Part shown: positions 12,903 through 25,534 of the stretch, piece after piece | Numbering within the stretch: the stretch's first letter is position 1 | Layout: every line of letters starts with the position of its first letter | DNA from: Botrytis cinerea B05.10 | Lineage: Eukaryota; Ascomycota; Leotiomycetes; Helotiales; Sclerotiniaceae | NCBI RefSeq assembly: GCF_000143535.2 | Contig: NC_037323.1 | Location: 682,001-746,000 of the forward strand | Length of the DNA stretch: 64,000 nucleotides | Direction: 5' to 3' | Translations under genes and position numbers: made by a program | Notes under the pieces: model-generated | What the model saw: the letters and a program-made list of their open reading frames with translations, nothing else | Databases searched by the model: none | Told to the model about the DNA's origin: nothing

Positions 12903-13962
12903 ATGGCAAAGCCTCATACTTCTGGTATGGTGGCAGAAACTTGCGAGACCTCTGTGTTCAATCAGCAGATATCGAGTAGCTTTGTTTCAAGACTATGTTT
13001 CGATATTCGTAGATCAATATACGAGCAAGTAGTCGTGGATCTCGGGCTCGTTTTGCACATTGCAGCGGCCGATGTACGGCCAGGGAGAAAAAAATCCAAA
13101 GCATTTCAAGCAAGTGCTTCTGTCTTGTATCGCTAGACCAAAAGATCATGTTAGCTTTGAACCTTGGATCAGCTGGAGATATGCACACATTGCCTGCATA
13201 GCTCTTTCTTGCTGGGGACTAGATGGTCCCTTTATTCATGCGGGAATAGTAAAAGCAACATGTCAATCGTGGAAGAAAACGGCGCTTAAATCATGGAATC
13301 TGATTTTGCTTCTCTTGAGTTGCAAGTACATGTAGACAATATGCCGTCATCATAAACTGAAAAGATAGTTTAACTGATGATGGTTGTGTCAGCCAGAAAT
13401 TCTGAGTTCATCCATGTTGTTTACTCCTTGGCAACTTTTGATTTCATTGACACAATTCCTGGCAAAAGTTCCAGAGCTACAACTCAATCGCATTCGCTCT
13501 CTCCATCTTTGCTATGAAGTAAAACACCCGATTCTCACAGAGTTCCACACCGGGCCCTATGGCACCCCCGCCTACAGACGGCAACAAAAGAAAGACCTTA
13601 GGTTTTCAACAAGGTAAAGTGAAATGTTGGTTGATGTTTGCCGCAAACTCTCAAACATGAAAGGGCTGAGAGACTTATATGTCACCTTCTGCGATTCTAC
13701 AGGTCGCGGCCCGGAGGTAGTCCTCTTGCGTTCTTTGTAGATTATCAAGAACGTTGAGAACTTTCAGGTGAATTTGCCATGGGCACTGGAACGTGCTGTT
13801 GGCACTTATCATGAAAACAAAACCCTACCATTTATTATTCGAGGGCCAGCATGGGAGGAAGATAATCCATTTCGAGCAGTTTACTTTCAGCGTAGAACGT
13901 TTAGATTATGGATGTATAAGCTTGGCCGTTTCTTGACACATCCATATCGTATGCTTCGATAA
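12903..13962 (+). pseudogene. Decayed DUF7730-like fungal gene
   Basis: Family pieces lie in order but in different frames. There is an N-terminal FDIRRSIYEQVV segment (frame of 12903, the 'LP.EIR..IYE' motif). A segment RNSEFIHVVYSLATFDFIDT starts near 13390. From 13440 a third frame runs RIRSLHLCYEV, then MLVDVCRKLSNMKGLRDLYV, then ENFQVNLPWALE, ending at 13962. Within that last frame two stops, TAA 13615-13617 and TAG 13738-13740, interrupt conserved text. At least one frameshift (near 13440) and the two stops make a functional product unlikely. DUF7730 has no established biochemical role. A multi-intron gene is the alternative, but no good splice signals flank the stops. Confidence 0.6.
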
Positions 13963-14475
13963 GACTGAATGGTATACACTGGATTCCATAACTACGGTAG
14001 CTAGTGTGGGACTACGTCTAAGATTTAAGATCTAAGCTTCTCTCTCATCTTCTTGACCGTTGACATGCGGGCTGAAGCGTTTTTTTTTTCGTAATGATCG
14101 ATTGCACGTTTGGGAAAGGGGACGTGGAGTAGTAATTGCTTTCCAATCTGGGAATTGGCGAAGTTTAAAAGAGACTTCTGTACATACTAAGTACCTGCGA
14201 ATCTATTCTTTTACGCAAATTTTTATACAAATGCCCCTGGCCACAGACCCAACATTGTCAGCACACCTATCATATAGTAGTAATTCTCTAGGCTCCAGCT
14301 CCCTCCAATGAGTCATCTGGGAGAATGTAATAGTATAAATGCAAGGAAACTCGTAGATGCAAACTAGTTGATGTCCAAAGGCAGATTCTACGAGTCATCT
14401 CTTTATCTGTTCTCCTTCGTCTTCTTTGCGGTTTCAGAATTTGTCATTATATAACGTGATACTTCATCAACAACA
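13963..14475. other. Spacer between two pseudogenes
   Basis: Nothing recognisable. It would contain the former promoter of the DUF4246 gene. Confidence 0.5.
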
Positions 14476-16426
14476 ATGGATGAAAACAATCATATTCGCA
14501 AGCTCACCATGGATAACAGTGGATAAGGTCCTTTAAAGATTCCCGGTTTTGGTGATATATCTCTATTCAGCGAATTACCCAAAAACTTGCGATTCCACCT
14601 AAGATTAGATGATTGGGAAGAAGGGTGGGTACAAAAGCCCCGCCTGACAGCTCGGGAGCTGGCCATGATGAGTCTCACCAATTTCTTGACCGATATACCT
14701 GACTGGCACATAGGTAGTTTCAATGACAAAGATATCGCAATCTGGCACGAAATGGCTATGAAAAATCAACTGATAAGCGAGAAAGCTTGGGAGTGGTGTT
14801 TGGCTGAGTTGAGAGACAAGGCAAGGTTGTTCAGAACTACAAATCGTGTTCCTGCTTTGGATGCTGGAGCTTGTGTTTCCAAATCAGATATTAATGTACC
14901 TCAACCGCTCAAGAGAGAGCTGTGCACGGCTATTGGGGAATTGCGCGCCCAATTTGACAACAATGATTGGCAGATTTGTCGTTGGGATCAACAAGTTGTT
15001 AATCTTACAGACCCATCATTGTATCCGCTCGTTTACGGAAAGACGAAAGTTTTGCTGGACGGAGGAAAAGTTGGTCTGAATGGCTTTTCCAAGTCATATG
15101 GACAAGGTATCACTACAGAAATTCCGCGGGTCCACCCAAAGGGGAGCAATGTGGCAAGGGCCGCATACGGGTTGGAAAAATACGGCGTCCCCTTCTATTT
15201 GGATGAAAATCTCTACCGCTGGTCAACAAACTATCAATGGTTACCATGCGAGGTAAAGTTTGACGGAAATTCTGCTACCTCCGTGCGTATCACTTCCTAC
15301 ATCAACAATCTACATCCTGTCAAGAACAAAGCAATATACGGCATGATCGAACAGCTTATACAACTGGTTATAGAACCTTGGAATGATTGTTTGTTGAAAG
15401 GCGAGCACGGGCGTGTTCCCATCCGAATTAGAACATACGGCGCAGCAGATCAAGAGGAAGGACTAGGTAAATCTTTAGTACCAACCGAAAGTTCGGATGA
15501 TGACGACCACAAACATCCTGAACCAGGAACTGCATTCACATATGAAGAATGGAAAGAAGGGAAGAATGGCAAGTCTATTGTCGATCAAGCTGTATGGAAA
15601 GGTATTCCAGCGCATGCATAGCGTTCAGAAGGAGTGCATGAGTGTATTGACACAGACCACGAATTCTACAGCATTTCTCTATAAGAGAGTTTTCGGGAAA
15701 AAGGACTGCAAGTTTTTGTGCAAATTGGGAGCATCGAATTAGGTAAATCGGATCATCCATTTTCTGGAAATGATTGGGATATTGATGGAACGCGGAGTGA
15801 GCACATTGCTGCTACATCTATATGTTTCTACGATGTGCAGAATATAGTGAACATGCAAATTTCTTTTCGACAGAAAACTTATGTGAGTGAGTCAGCATAC
15901 AATCCTTTGAACGATGATCTTTTTGCGAGAACTTTCGGTATTGAGAAAGGTGGGCATTATGATGATGATGGATTTCATTCTGCTCCTGCGACTCAAGAAT
16001 TGGGCTCCATAGCTGTGAAGGAGGAACGGCTACTAAGTTGGTCCAATGCGTTACAATGTAAAGTCGAACTTTACGAGAAGCATTCTTGCAGAACCGGGAC
16101 ATGCGAGATTCATTAAACTTATGTTGGTAGATCAACATTATCGAATTTGTTCGACCCAGAATGTGCCACCGCAAAGACATGATTGGTGGGCTAATGATGT
16201 CTTTGGAAAAGAAAATTTAGGAAGAAAATTGCCAAGGGAGCTATTGAACTTGGTTGATAAAGCTGTGGATGGATGGCCGATAGGAAGGGATGAGGCGGAG
16301 AAGGATCGGGAAAATTTACTTGAAGAACATCGCTGGGCGAAGGAAGCTGAGGTTCGTTTGGCAGGTGTTTGGTATGGGTGGTGTAATTGTGCTTGCCATA
16401 CGTCGGGCTATTGTCGAGATCATTGA
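14476..16426 (+). pseudogene. DUF4246 family gene inactivated by three in-frame stops and a frameshift
   Basis: The frame from ATG 14476 carries nearly the whole DUF4246 protein: LKIPGFGD near 14537, LTARELAMMSLTNFLTDIPDW near 14644, SEKAWEWCLAELRDKA near 14780, SLYPLVYGKTKVL near 15020, FREKGLQV near 15690 and EHIAATSICFYD near 15800. It is broken by TAA 14524-14526, TAG 15619-15621 and TAA 15682-15684. Near 16080 the frame shifts by one, and the C-terminus (PGHARFIKLMLVDQHYRI, then NVPPQRHDWW) continues in the next frame to TGA at 16426. Homologous text runs through each stop, so these are lesions, not introns. The family is widespread in fungi and has no established function. A shorter product from the 344-codon open segment cannot be excluded. 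Confidence 0.82.
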
Positions 16427-18125
16427 GTAGCATAACTATGTGTTTAGGTATAGTTGAGATGGATATTGACCGCAAAGCGACATCCTATTTTCTGTTGCAT
16501 TCCGGGTCCATTGTAGAGAATTATATTGGGAGCATTGAAATAGTAATTTTAGCTGGCTGTTTTTTTGGAATCACTAGTAGGTGCATGAACTAACAGAAAA
16601 CTACAAAAATTGACTTGGAATTATCCTTTGAAATATCCGTTTCTATATATTAAGAATTATGATAATGATTTATTAGAGATTGAACAATCAAAAAACAGAT
16701 TCTGATATCAAATAAATGAAGAATGAAATAATAAAAAATATTGAAAGCTGAGGAGTGTTCCATCAGTCCATACACCCATTGGTGGGACCGTGAATGCGAC
16801 CTGTTGACACCAAATGCTAGTTCTTCGCTTTCAATTTCTTCCCATCCGACAGCTTTCATCTGCCATTCATCATCAAAACTCACATAAATGCGATTTTGAC
16901 AGCAAGCTGCAAATAATATCAGATACACAAGAGAATGCAAAAAACCAACCACAGCAATGAATATAGCTCTTACACACACAGCAATTGAATCACATATAGT
17001 CCCTTCAACAATGTTCCAATTGAAAACCCAGACACGAACTTGAGGCTATCGAGAAAAACTTACTATGTAGAACTACAAGATCGTGCATGTGGGGAGAATG
17101 TCTTCCATGAAAAACTGTCTCGGAATATCCGCAAAGCACAATTGACTAACCAAATAATCAATGATGCCAGAAATGTGACGTGCATTCAACTGCATTTGAC
17201 AGCGTCTCCTTTTCAATCGGCAATAGCTTTTATGGAGATAATTGCAATAGGAAGCACTCGCTCCCATTGACAAGAAATATATTTTCTACTTTTCGGACTC
17301 GACGGTTCAATAAGGTTGCGGTATTTATTGCATTCCAAACGAAGTTTGTTGATCCGAGTTAACCTATTCAATCATAGCATAATTGGGAGTCAATTCTTGC
17401 TTTCAGATGGACTGATTGATCGAAACCCTCTATTTATTGTTCAAAGGGTCCAAGAGCTGTCTAATTGGTCAATGTCGATATCGATATCAACCACAGATCC
17501 ACAATTAAATCCAAGCCAAGAGACCTCGGCATCGGTAAACACTTCCATCCCTCCTTATTACCCCAAATCTCACAAAACTTGAAGTGCATAATCTTCTTTC
17601 ATCGGAATCCTGTGTTTCCTTACATCTCCATAATCTCAACATAGTTTCACATCTAGATTCTTCTACCCCTGATTATCAACAAAGCCGGCGCTACCGTCCG
17701 GAACGAAAGATTTCATTAATGATAGCGCGGAGATTGCTAAACTCCATTCCTGCTAGCATCGCTATCGACATCATCGTTTTGTTAGTTTGGAGGGTTCCCG
17801 TGTTTCTCCATAGCAAGTTCTGCTTATTTGCCTTCTAGAGCCATATCTTATTGGTGCTCTTTGCGGATTTAAAATAACTTTACTTCATCCTGTTTCTTTG
17901 GATTGGAATCTTCGGCCGAAAATAGAGTTTGGAAAAAAGTGGATTTCAGCACATCATCATACCAAGGCATTCGAAGTAGTGTCCTGAATTAGATCATTGA
18001 ATACATATATCATGTCTACACCCACGAAGACTCCAACTTCTGTAGCTACAGATAGAATCCTCTCCCTTACAAACCACTTTAAAGACTCTTTGAATCCATC
18101 CGACGACTTACACAAAGCAAAAACA
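16427..18125. other. Spacer upstream of the alcohol dehydrogenase gene
   Basis: No gene seen. Scattered short ORFs do not resemble known families. An in-frame ATG at 18012 is the possible longer start of the next gene. Confidence 0.5.
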
Positions 18126-19271
18126 ATGGCATCTTCATACAAATTTGAAGGATGGATGGCGTTAGATAAGGAGGCTGCCAAGGGAAATATGGTATGGCAA
18201 GAATTCGAGCCAAAGACTTGGACGGAGGATGACGTTGATATTAAAATTGCCTACTGCGGCATCTGTGGGTCTGATATTCATACATTGAGATCTGGATGGG
18301 TATGTACTTCTCGTCTTGAAATATGGAAGTAAGGAATAACGATTTGGCTGTAGGGCGCGACAAATTACCCAGCTTGCGTAGGACATGAGCTTGCTGGTAC
18401 TGCTGTGAAAGTGGGAAAGAACGTAAAGCACATTAAGCTTGGTGATCGATGCGGTGTCGGTGCACAATCAAGCGCTTGTCTGAAACCTGAGTGTGAGGAA
18501 TGTGCAAGCGGATTGGAAAACCATTGCACAAAAATGGTTGGAACTTATAACGGAGTTTATCCCGATGGTTCCAAATCCTACGGCGGTTATGCAGACTACT
18601 GCCGTGCTCCATCGCATTTTGTTGTCAAGATTCCTGATGGACTTTCCCTTGCCGAAGCAGCTCCTATGTTGTGCGGAGGTGTTACAACATGGACTCCCCT
18701 GGTCAACAACGGGGCCGGACCTGGAAAGCGAGTTGGAATAGTCGGTATCGGAGGCTTGGGTCATTTTGGTCTTTTGTGGGCAAAGGGTCTCGGCTGCAAA
18801 GAGGTTGTTGCAATCTCCCGATCAAGCGGAAAGAAAGACGATGCAGAGAAGATGGGTGCCACCAAATTCATTGCGACAGACGAAGACGAAAACTGGGCCA
18901 AGAAGAACGCTAGATCTCTTGACTTGATCGTCTGCACTGTCTCTAGCCCAAAGATGCCAATTGCTGGATATCTTTCATTGCTGAAAACCAAAGGTGAATT
19001 CATTCAGGTTGGAGCTCCAGAGGATGTCATCCCAGCTTTGAATATGTTCGCCTTCATTGGAAAGGGAGTAAAACTTGGAGGTAGTGCAATCGGTTCACCA
19101 AAGGAGATTAGTGAGATGTTGGAGTTCGCTGCCAAAAATAAAATCCATCCTTTTATTCAGGAGAGACCATTATCGGAGGCGAATCAAGCTGTTGTTGATA
19201 TGGAGGATGGAAAAGCTCGTTACCGCTATGTTTTGGTTAATGAGAAGCATGCAAAGGAGTTGAAGCAATAG
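18126..19271 (+). CDS. Zinc-dependent, NADP(H)-type alcohol dehydrogenase (cinnamyl-alcohol/ADH6 class)
   Basis: Two exons (18126-18299, 18354-19271) are joined across a 54-bp intron (GTATGT...TAG). The protein is 363 aa, matching the ~360 aa of the ADH6/ADH7 class. Visible features: catalytic-zinc ligands in CGICGSDIH and GHE, structural-zinc cysteines in the segment CLKPECEECASGLENHC, the nucleotide-binding glycine motif GIGGLGHFG, and the class C-terminus with YRYVLVN. These enzymes reduce aldehydes, including aromatic ones, in the cytosol using NADPH. The start at 18126 (context AACAATGGC) gives the conserved MASSYKFEGW N-terminus. An in-frame ATG at 18012 would add 38 Ser/Thr-rich residues not typical of the family. 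Substrate specificity cannot be read from sequence. Confidence 0.93.
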
Positions 19272-20319
19272 GCAAATTTGATGAATATGTATGAATGTAT
19301 ATATATGTATATAAAGAACAATTGAAATGATACACAGACAAGAGACAAACAGTATCTATGCGTATTTGGAAGCATTGTATAATCTCAGTTCAAGAATGAT
19401 AAATGTACACAAGCAACAGTTGAAATGATAAATATGAAATAAGAGAGTATAAAGTCCACCAAGAAATATCAGTGTAATGTAATACGAAAATGACACTGAG
19501 TGTGTATGTTCCATTGCTCACGACATTCAGCCCAATGGGGCGTAATACTGACAACTGTTTTAGCAAACATTTGTATAAGCTCTAATAATCATTTAGACTT
19601 GTTCATATCATTTGGACTTAATCCTGTACTTTGAAAATCATCAACGAGGTTGATTATCTCTTCTCACCATTGGAGGTCAACAAGCCAAGGTATCAATCAC
19701 ATTCATGTCCAGATATTGATACCATGGGAGTGACAAAGCCTCTGAGATTGGGGAATACACTTTGCAAGAGATCGACTGGCACTGCTCCTGACAATAGGAT
19801 GCTCAGTCGTGAAACTTCTTAAGCAGCCACTGGACAAGTAGTGGATGTATCAACTAGACTTGCAAGAAAATACTGTAAAGGGGTGTTCTTCGGCTCGGCT
19901 ATTAGTTTATCCGAGCCCCACGCTAGTCTCAAAAAGTTAAGCTTGATTTGCAATTCTACGGCTTACACTTTTGCTTGTATGCTCTGGGCAACTTCTTTGA
20001 AAGGCGTCCTCCAGCTGGAATTATTTCTGTACCTTCATTAATCTCACCTTGAATTCTGAAACTTGAGCCTCAACACCAACAAAACTATTACCATCGTGCC
20101 ACTCTCCGACTTTCTTCAACTAATCTGTGTATGATCTTTATGCCATTGTTTCTTTGTTCTTGAGGCCCTTTTTGGTCCTGGGGACGCGCCAATCTTTTGT
20201 TTGAGGCGACAGCTCTCAACTTTGCCTTTGCGACAATCCCAGCTACAACTCCGCAATCCACCAAACTTCCCATCTCAACTCGATTCGCATTCAGATAGCG
20301 GAGTTCAAATTAATACAAC
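19272..20319. other. Intergenic region upstream of RPB2
   Basis: Holds the ADH 3' flank and the RPB2 promoter and leader. No gene and no clear TATA box seen; the last ~250 bases are rich in C/T and A/C, as in fungal housekeeping leaders. Confidence 0.6.
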
Positions 20320-23300
20320 ATGGCTGATTACGAAGAGGGATACGAATATGACGATTACGGAGAGGAGGATGCAGGTATCACGGCAGAGGACTGCTGGACG
20401 GTTATTTCTTCCTTCTTCGAAGCAAAAGGTCTAGTTTCGCAGCAACTCGATTCTTTCGATGAATTCGTCCAAACTACTATGCAAGAGCTTGTCGAAGAGA
20501 ATTCGCAGCTCACGCTTGACCAAAACAATCCACCTTCGTCCCACGACAACCCTATCGCACTCCGTCGATATGAAATCAAGTTCGGCACCATTATGCTTTC
20601 TCGACCGGCTATGACCGAAGGTGATGGAAGTACACAAGTCATGTTACCACAAGAAGCTCGGTTGCGAAATCTCACGTATTCAAGTCCTCTTTACATAGAG
20701 ATGACGAAGAGTACTCAAGTCGCCGTAGAGCGCCCTGTTCCTCTCAACGAGCTTGATGACGAACAAGAAGCAGAGATGGTGAATGGCGGAGAGCATCCTA
20801 CACGATTAGTCTGGGAATATGAAGATGGTGACCCAGAAGGTCCTAAAGGTGCTCCACTTCCAGAGCAAGTTTACATCGGAAAATTGCCTATGATGTTGAA
20901 GTCGGAATTCTGTATATTGAAGGGTCTCGACGAAGACGAACTCTATGGATGGAACGAATGTCCTTACGATCAAGGAGGATATTTCATTATCAACGGAAGT
21001 GAGAAGGTCCTGATCGCCCAAGAGCGTAGTGCCGCCAACATTGTCCAGGTCTTCAAGAAGCCTGCGAACAGTGCAGTGTCATACTTGGCTGAAATTCGAA
21101 GTGCTCTCGAGAAGGGTTCGCGCCTTATCTCTTCTTTGCAAATCAAATTGTACGACAAAGGTGACAGCAATCGAGGAGGTTTTGGTAAAACTGTCAAGTC
21201 AACTTTACCGTATATCAAGGCAGACATCCCTATAGCCATCGTCTTTCGCGCGCTTGGTGTTGTATCTGACGAAGATATTTTGAACCATATTTGTTACGAT
21301 CGAAATGATACTCAAATGCTCGAGATGTTGAAGCCATGTATTGAGGAAGCTTTCGTCATCCAAGATCGTGAAGTTGCCCTCGATTTCATTGGAAAGCGTG
21401 GTAACGGTACATCTTTGACTCGTGATAAGCGTATCAAATATGCCCGCGACATCATGCAGAAAGAGCTGCTTCCTCATATCTCTCAAAAGGAAGGTAGCGA
21501 AACCCGAAAGGCATTCTTCTTGGGTTACATGGTTCATAAGTTGCTTCAATGCGCTCTTGGTCGTCGGGAGACTGATGATCGAGATCATTTCGGAAAGAAG
21601 CGTTTGGATTTGGCTGGACCTTTACTTGCAAAGTTGTTCAGAAATCTGTTCCGCAGATTGACAACAGACGTGTACAGATACTTGCAACGTTGCGTGGAAA
21701 ACAACCGAGAGTTTAATTTGACTTTGGGTGTGAAATCAACAACAATCACCAACGGTCTGAAATATTCTTTGGCCACAGGTAACTGGGGTGACCAGAAGAA
21801 GGCAGCAAGTTCTACCGCCGGAGTGTCTCAAGTGTTGAACAGATATACCTTTGCATCCACACTTTCTCATTTGCGCCGAACCAATACACCCATTGGACGT
21901 GATGGAAAGATCGCCAAACCTAGACAACTGCATAATACCCATTGGGGCTTGGTCTGTCCGGCAGAGACGCCCGAAGGACAAGCTTGTGGTTTGGTTAAAA
22001 ATTTGGCTCTGATGTGTTACGTTACAGTCGGTACGCCAAGTGATCCAATCGTTGAGTTCATGATTCAACGAAATATGGAAGTATTGGAGGAGTATGAACC
22101 ACTCCGAGCCCCCAATGCAACAAAGGTTTTCGTCAATGGTGTTTGGGTTGGTATTCATCGAGATCCTGCTCATTTGGTCAAATGTGTCCAAGATCTTCGT
22201 AGATCACACTTGATCTCTCATGAAGTTTCACTTATTCGAGAAATTCGTGATAGAGAATTCAAGATTTTCACAGATGCAGGACGAGTGTGCAGACCTCTAT
22301 TGGTTATTGACAATGATCCTGACAGCGCAAACAAAGGTAACTTGGTGTTGAACAAGGATCACATTCGCCGTCTGGAGGATGATCAGTTGCTACCAGCAAA
22401 CATGGATAAGGATGAGAAAGTAAGAAACGGATACTATGGATTCCAAGGTTTGATTAATGACGGTGTGGTTGAGTACCTGGATGCCGAGGAAGAAGAGACT
22501 GTCATGATTACAATGACACCTGAAGATCTGGACATCTCCCGACAGCTTCAGGCTGGTTACCAAATTCGTCCTGACGAAAGTGGTGATTTGAACAAGCGTG
22601 TTAAGGCACCTATCAATCCAACTGCCCATGTCTGGACTCATTGTGAAATTCATCCAAGTATGATCTTGGGTATCTGCGCAAGCATTATTCCCTTCCCGGA
22701 TCACAATCAGGTAAGCTTTAAGTTCAATGACTTTATTCATTCAAGGCTAATTTTATTGCTACAAAGTCTCCTCGTAACTGTTATCAATCCGCTATGGGTA
22801 AACAAGCTATGGGAGTTTTCCTCACTAACTTTGATGTTCGCATGGATACTATGGCCAATATCTTATACTATCCTCAAAAGCCTCTCGCCACTACACGTTC
22901 TATGGAGTTCCTAAAGTTCAGAGAACTGCCTGCAGGTCAAAACGCCATTGTTGCTATCATGTGTTATTCTGGCTACAACCAAGAAGATTCCGTCATTATG
23001 AATCAAAGTAGTATCGATCGTGGATTGTTCCGAAGTTTGTTCTATCGAGCCTACACCGATCAAGAAAAGCGCATTGGTATGAACGTTGTTGAGCAATTCG
23101 AAAAGCCATATAGATCCGATACTCTTAAGCTCAAGCAGGGTACATACGATAAACTTGACGATGATGGAATAGTGGCTCCTGGTGTTCGTGTCACTGGTGC
23201 CGATATCATTATCGGAAAGACTGCACCAATTGCTCCTGACTCCGAGGAAATGGGTCAGCGCACAAAAGCTCATGTCAAGCGTGATGCGTCAACACCTCTT

Positions 23301-24206
23301 CGAAGCACCGAGAGTGGTCTTGTTGATCAAGTACTTATTACCACCAATGCCGAAGGTCTCCGATTTGTGAAGGTCAGAATGAGAACTACCAAAATTCCTC
23401 AAATTGGTGACAAATTTGCTTCGCGTCACGGACAGAAGGGTACGATCGGTATTACATATATGCAACAGGACATGCCATTCACTAGAGAGGGCGTAGTTCC
23501 AGATCTTATTATCAACCCCCACGCTATTCCATCTCGTATGACAATTGCACATTTGATCGAGTGTCAATTGAGTAAGGTTTCTACTCTGCGTGGACTTGAG
23601 GGTGATGCTACACCATTTACTGAAGTCACTGTCGATTCAGTTTCTAAACTTCTCCGTGCACACGGTTACCATTCCCGTGGTTTCGAAATCATGTACCATG
23701 GCCACACTGGTCGTAAGATGATGGCTCAAGTCTTCCTTGGTCCCACATATTATCAACGTTTGCGTCACATGGTCGACGACAAGATCCATGCACGTGCTAG
23801 AGGTCCCGTACAAATTCTAACCAGACAACCTGTGGAGGGTCGTGCTAGGGATGGTGGTCTTCGTTTTGGAGAGATGGAACGTGATTGTATGATTTCTCAC
23901 GGTGCTAGTGCTTTCTTGAAGGAGAGATTGTTCGAGGTTTCGGATGCTTTCAGAGTTCATATCTGTGATATCTGTGGACTCATGACACCGATTGCGTAAG
24001 TCTATGTGCCATTTGAGAATGAGTTAAGCTGACTTAATTATAGCAAAATTAATACTGGTTCCTTCGAGTGCCGTCCTTGCAAGAACAAGACAAAGATTTC
24101 CCAAATTCACATCCCGTACGCTGCTAAATTACTTTTCCAAGAGTTAGCAGCAATGAATATTGCCACAAGAATGTTCACAAAGAGATCTGGCATTACGGTG
24201 CGCTGA
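20320..24206 (+). CDS. RPB2: RNA polymerase II second-largest subunit
   Basis: Three exons (20320-22710, 22767-23995, 24044-24206) give 1260 aa, the usual fungal length. Introns of 56 and 48 bp have GTAAGC/GTAAGT donors and AAG/TAG acceptors. The protein has the acidic fungal N-terminus ([14 protein letters not shown]), the lobe and fork regions, and the catalytic hybrid-binding motif [18 protein letters not shown] near residue 866. The C-terminal zinc site is CDIC near 1196 plus CRPC near 1216, and the second half of that site is only restored by splicing the last intron. It forms the active-centre cleft of Pol II with RPB1 and acts in the nucleus. No lesion seen. This gene also serves as a standard phylogenetic marker. 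Confidence 0.98.
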
Positions 24207-24860
24207 TTTTGTATGATCTAATTACGACTGGATGGGGGTAGACTATGATTTTCCTGGTAGGAGAAATCTTTGCATATCGTGGCGTTTGGGAGGGAAGAAA
24301 GATTGTGACCATCAAGGAGGGGCATTCAAATTATTTGCATAGGATGAAGAAGTTTGGTTGCGTTTCTCGTTCGCAGAAATATTCTGCCAGATATTCTACG
24401 TCATAGTTCTGGAGATGCACAGAAAAGCATTATATTGGGCGCACATCATGAAATTGGATGGTGCTGCTGTATCATATTAAGATTTTTCTTTATGCATAAA
24501 GAACAAGATAATAACTGATAATCCGATCGACGGTGTGACTTGATCTCTTTTGTTTTTGTGAAAGTTCTCTTCAACGTTCATATCGAAACTTCTTCATGGC
24601 CCATTTCTACAGGACTTAATATATCCCTCAGATCATGCCATCCGAGCCTACATGCGCCAATCATCGAACTAATTCTAGACATACTCTAGGAATCCCTCCG
24701 GGACTTCATTTTCATACTCATACATATTGATCCGTAATTTTTGTTGCCGCGTACCCAGGTTTGTAATATACACTTCCCTCTCGTTCATTCCTCAAACGAG
24801 TACCATAATTCTTAATCTCTAGACACAACACGTATACAAGTTTGAAGCCGCAGCGGTATA
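24207..24860. other. Convergent 3' spacer between RPB2 and PET117
   Basis: Downstream flanks of two convergent genes. No additional gene recognised. Confidence 0.6.
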
Positions 24861-25168
24861 TCACCTCGTAGTCCCGTCGCTAACATTCTGCACCTTCCTA
24901 TATTCTTCTTCCATCGCCCGCTGCAAATCGAAATCTAACTGGCGCTCTTTTTTTATGCGCTGTTGTTCCATGTCTCGGATTACGCCTGCGTGCATTGCCT
25001 GTGTATCAATTTAGTATCTGTGCAGCTGGGACTGAAAACAGGACGGGGGGGGGATCAAGAGGCAGAACATACAGCTTTCTCGGCCGTCTGCGCATAATGT
25101 ACGAAGACTATAGTGCTGGCGGCAAAGAGTGAAGTGCCGAAGAGGGTTAATTTTGCAGCGCGAGACAT
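24861..25168 (-). CDS. PET117: Cytochrome c oxidase assembly factor PET117
   Basis: This small two-exon gene encodes 77 aa. Exon 1 (25073-25168) gives MSRAAKLTLFGTSLFAASTI and continues with VFVHYAQTAEKA. Exon 2 (24861-24998) gives AMHAGVIRDMEQQRIKKERQ, a charged helix and an EEEYRKVQ tail. The intron 24999-25072 has a GTATGT donor and ACAG acceptor in phase 0. The single N-terminal membrane segment followed by HAGV.RD.ERQ and a charged helix is the Pet117 pattern. Pet117 sits in the mitochondrial inner membrane and couples complex IV assembly to heme A synthesis (Cox15). It is divergently arranged with VMA10, start codons about 370 bp apart. It is too short and too split for simple ORF calling. 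Confidence 0.9.
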
Positions 25169-25534
25169 TGAGTTGATTTGTCGGGAACCCCTTATAAAGA
25201 ATTGTGAGAAGTGACTCAAAATGTCTACAAATTTGTAATGTTCAGTGAGAACAAGACGAATATCTAAATTCTAGAATGGTGGAGTGATTTGAGAAGCTGC
25301 AATCGATGCGATAGGCGCAGACGGAAGTTGCCGGACAGGGGTCTCTACAGTGCACAGGAGAGCTTGTTGCTTCTGTTGGAGCTATCTAAGCTTGAACCAC
25401 TCCAAATCCAACGTTAACTCTCCACTTTCTTCTTGCGCGACGCTGATAACGATTCGAAGACACGATTGATATTCGAAAGAGAAGATACCTTGAACTTATT
25501 GTATTGTTTGTGCAGAGAACAGTCGGTTTTGAAG
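25169..25534. promoter_or_regulatory. Shared divergent promoter of PET117 and VMA10
   Basis: A 366-bp segment lies between the two divergent start codons, so it must hold both 5' leaders and probably a bidirectional promoter. No TATA box stands out. Confidence 0.55.
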
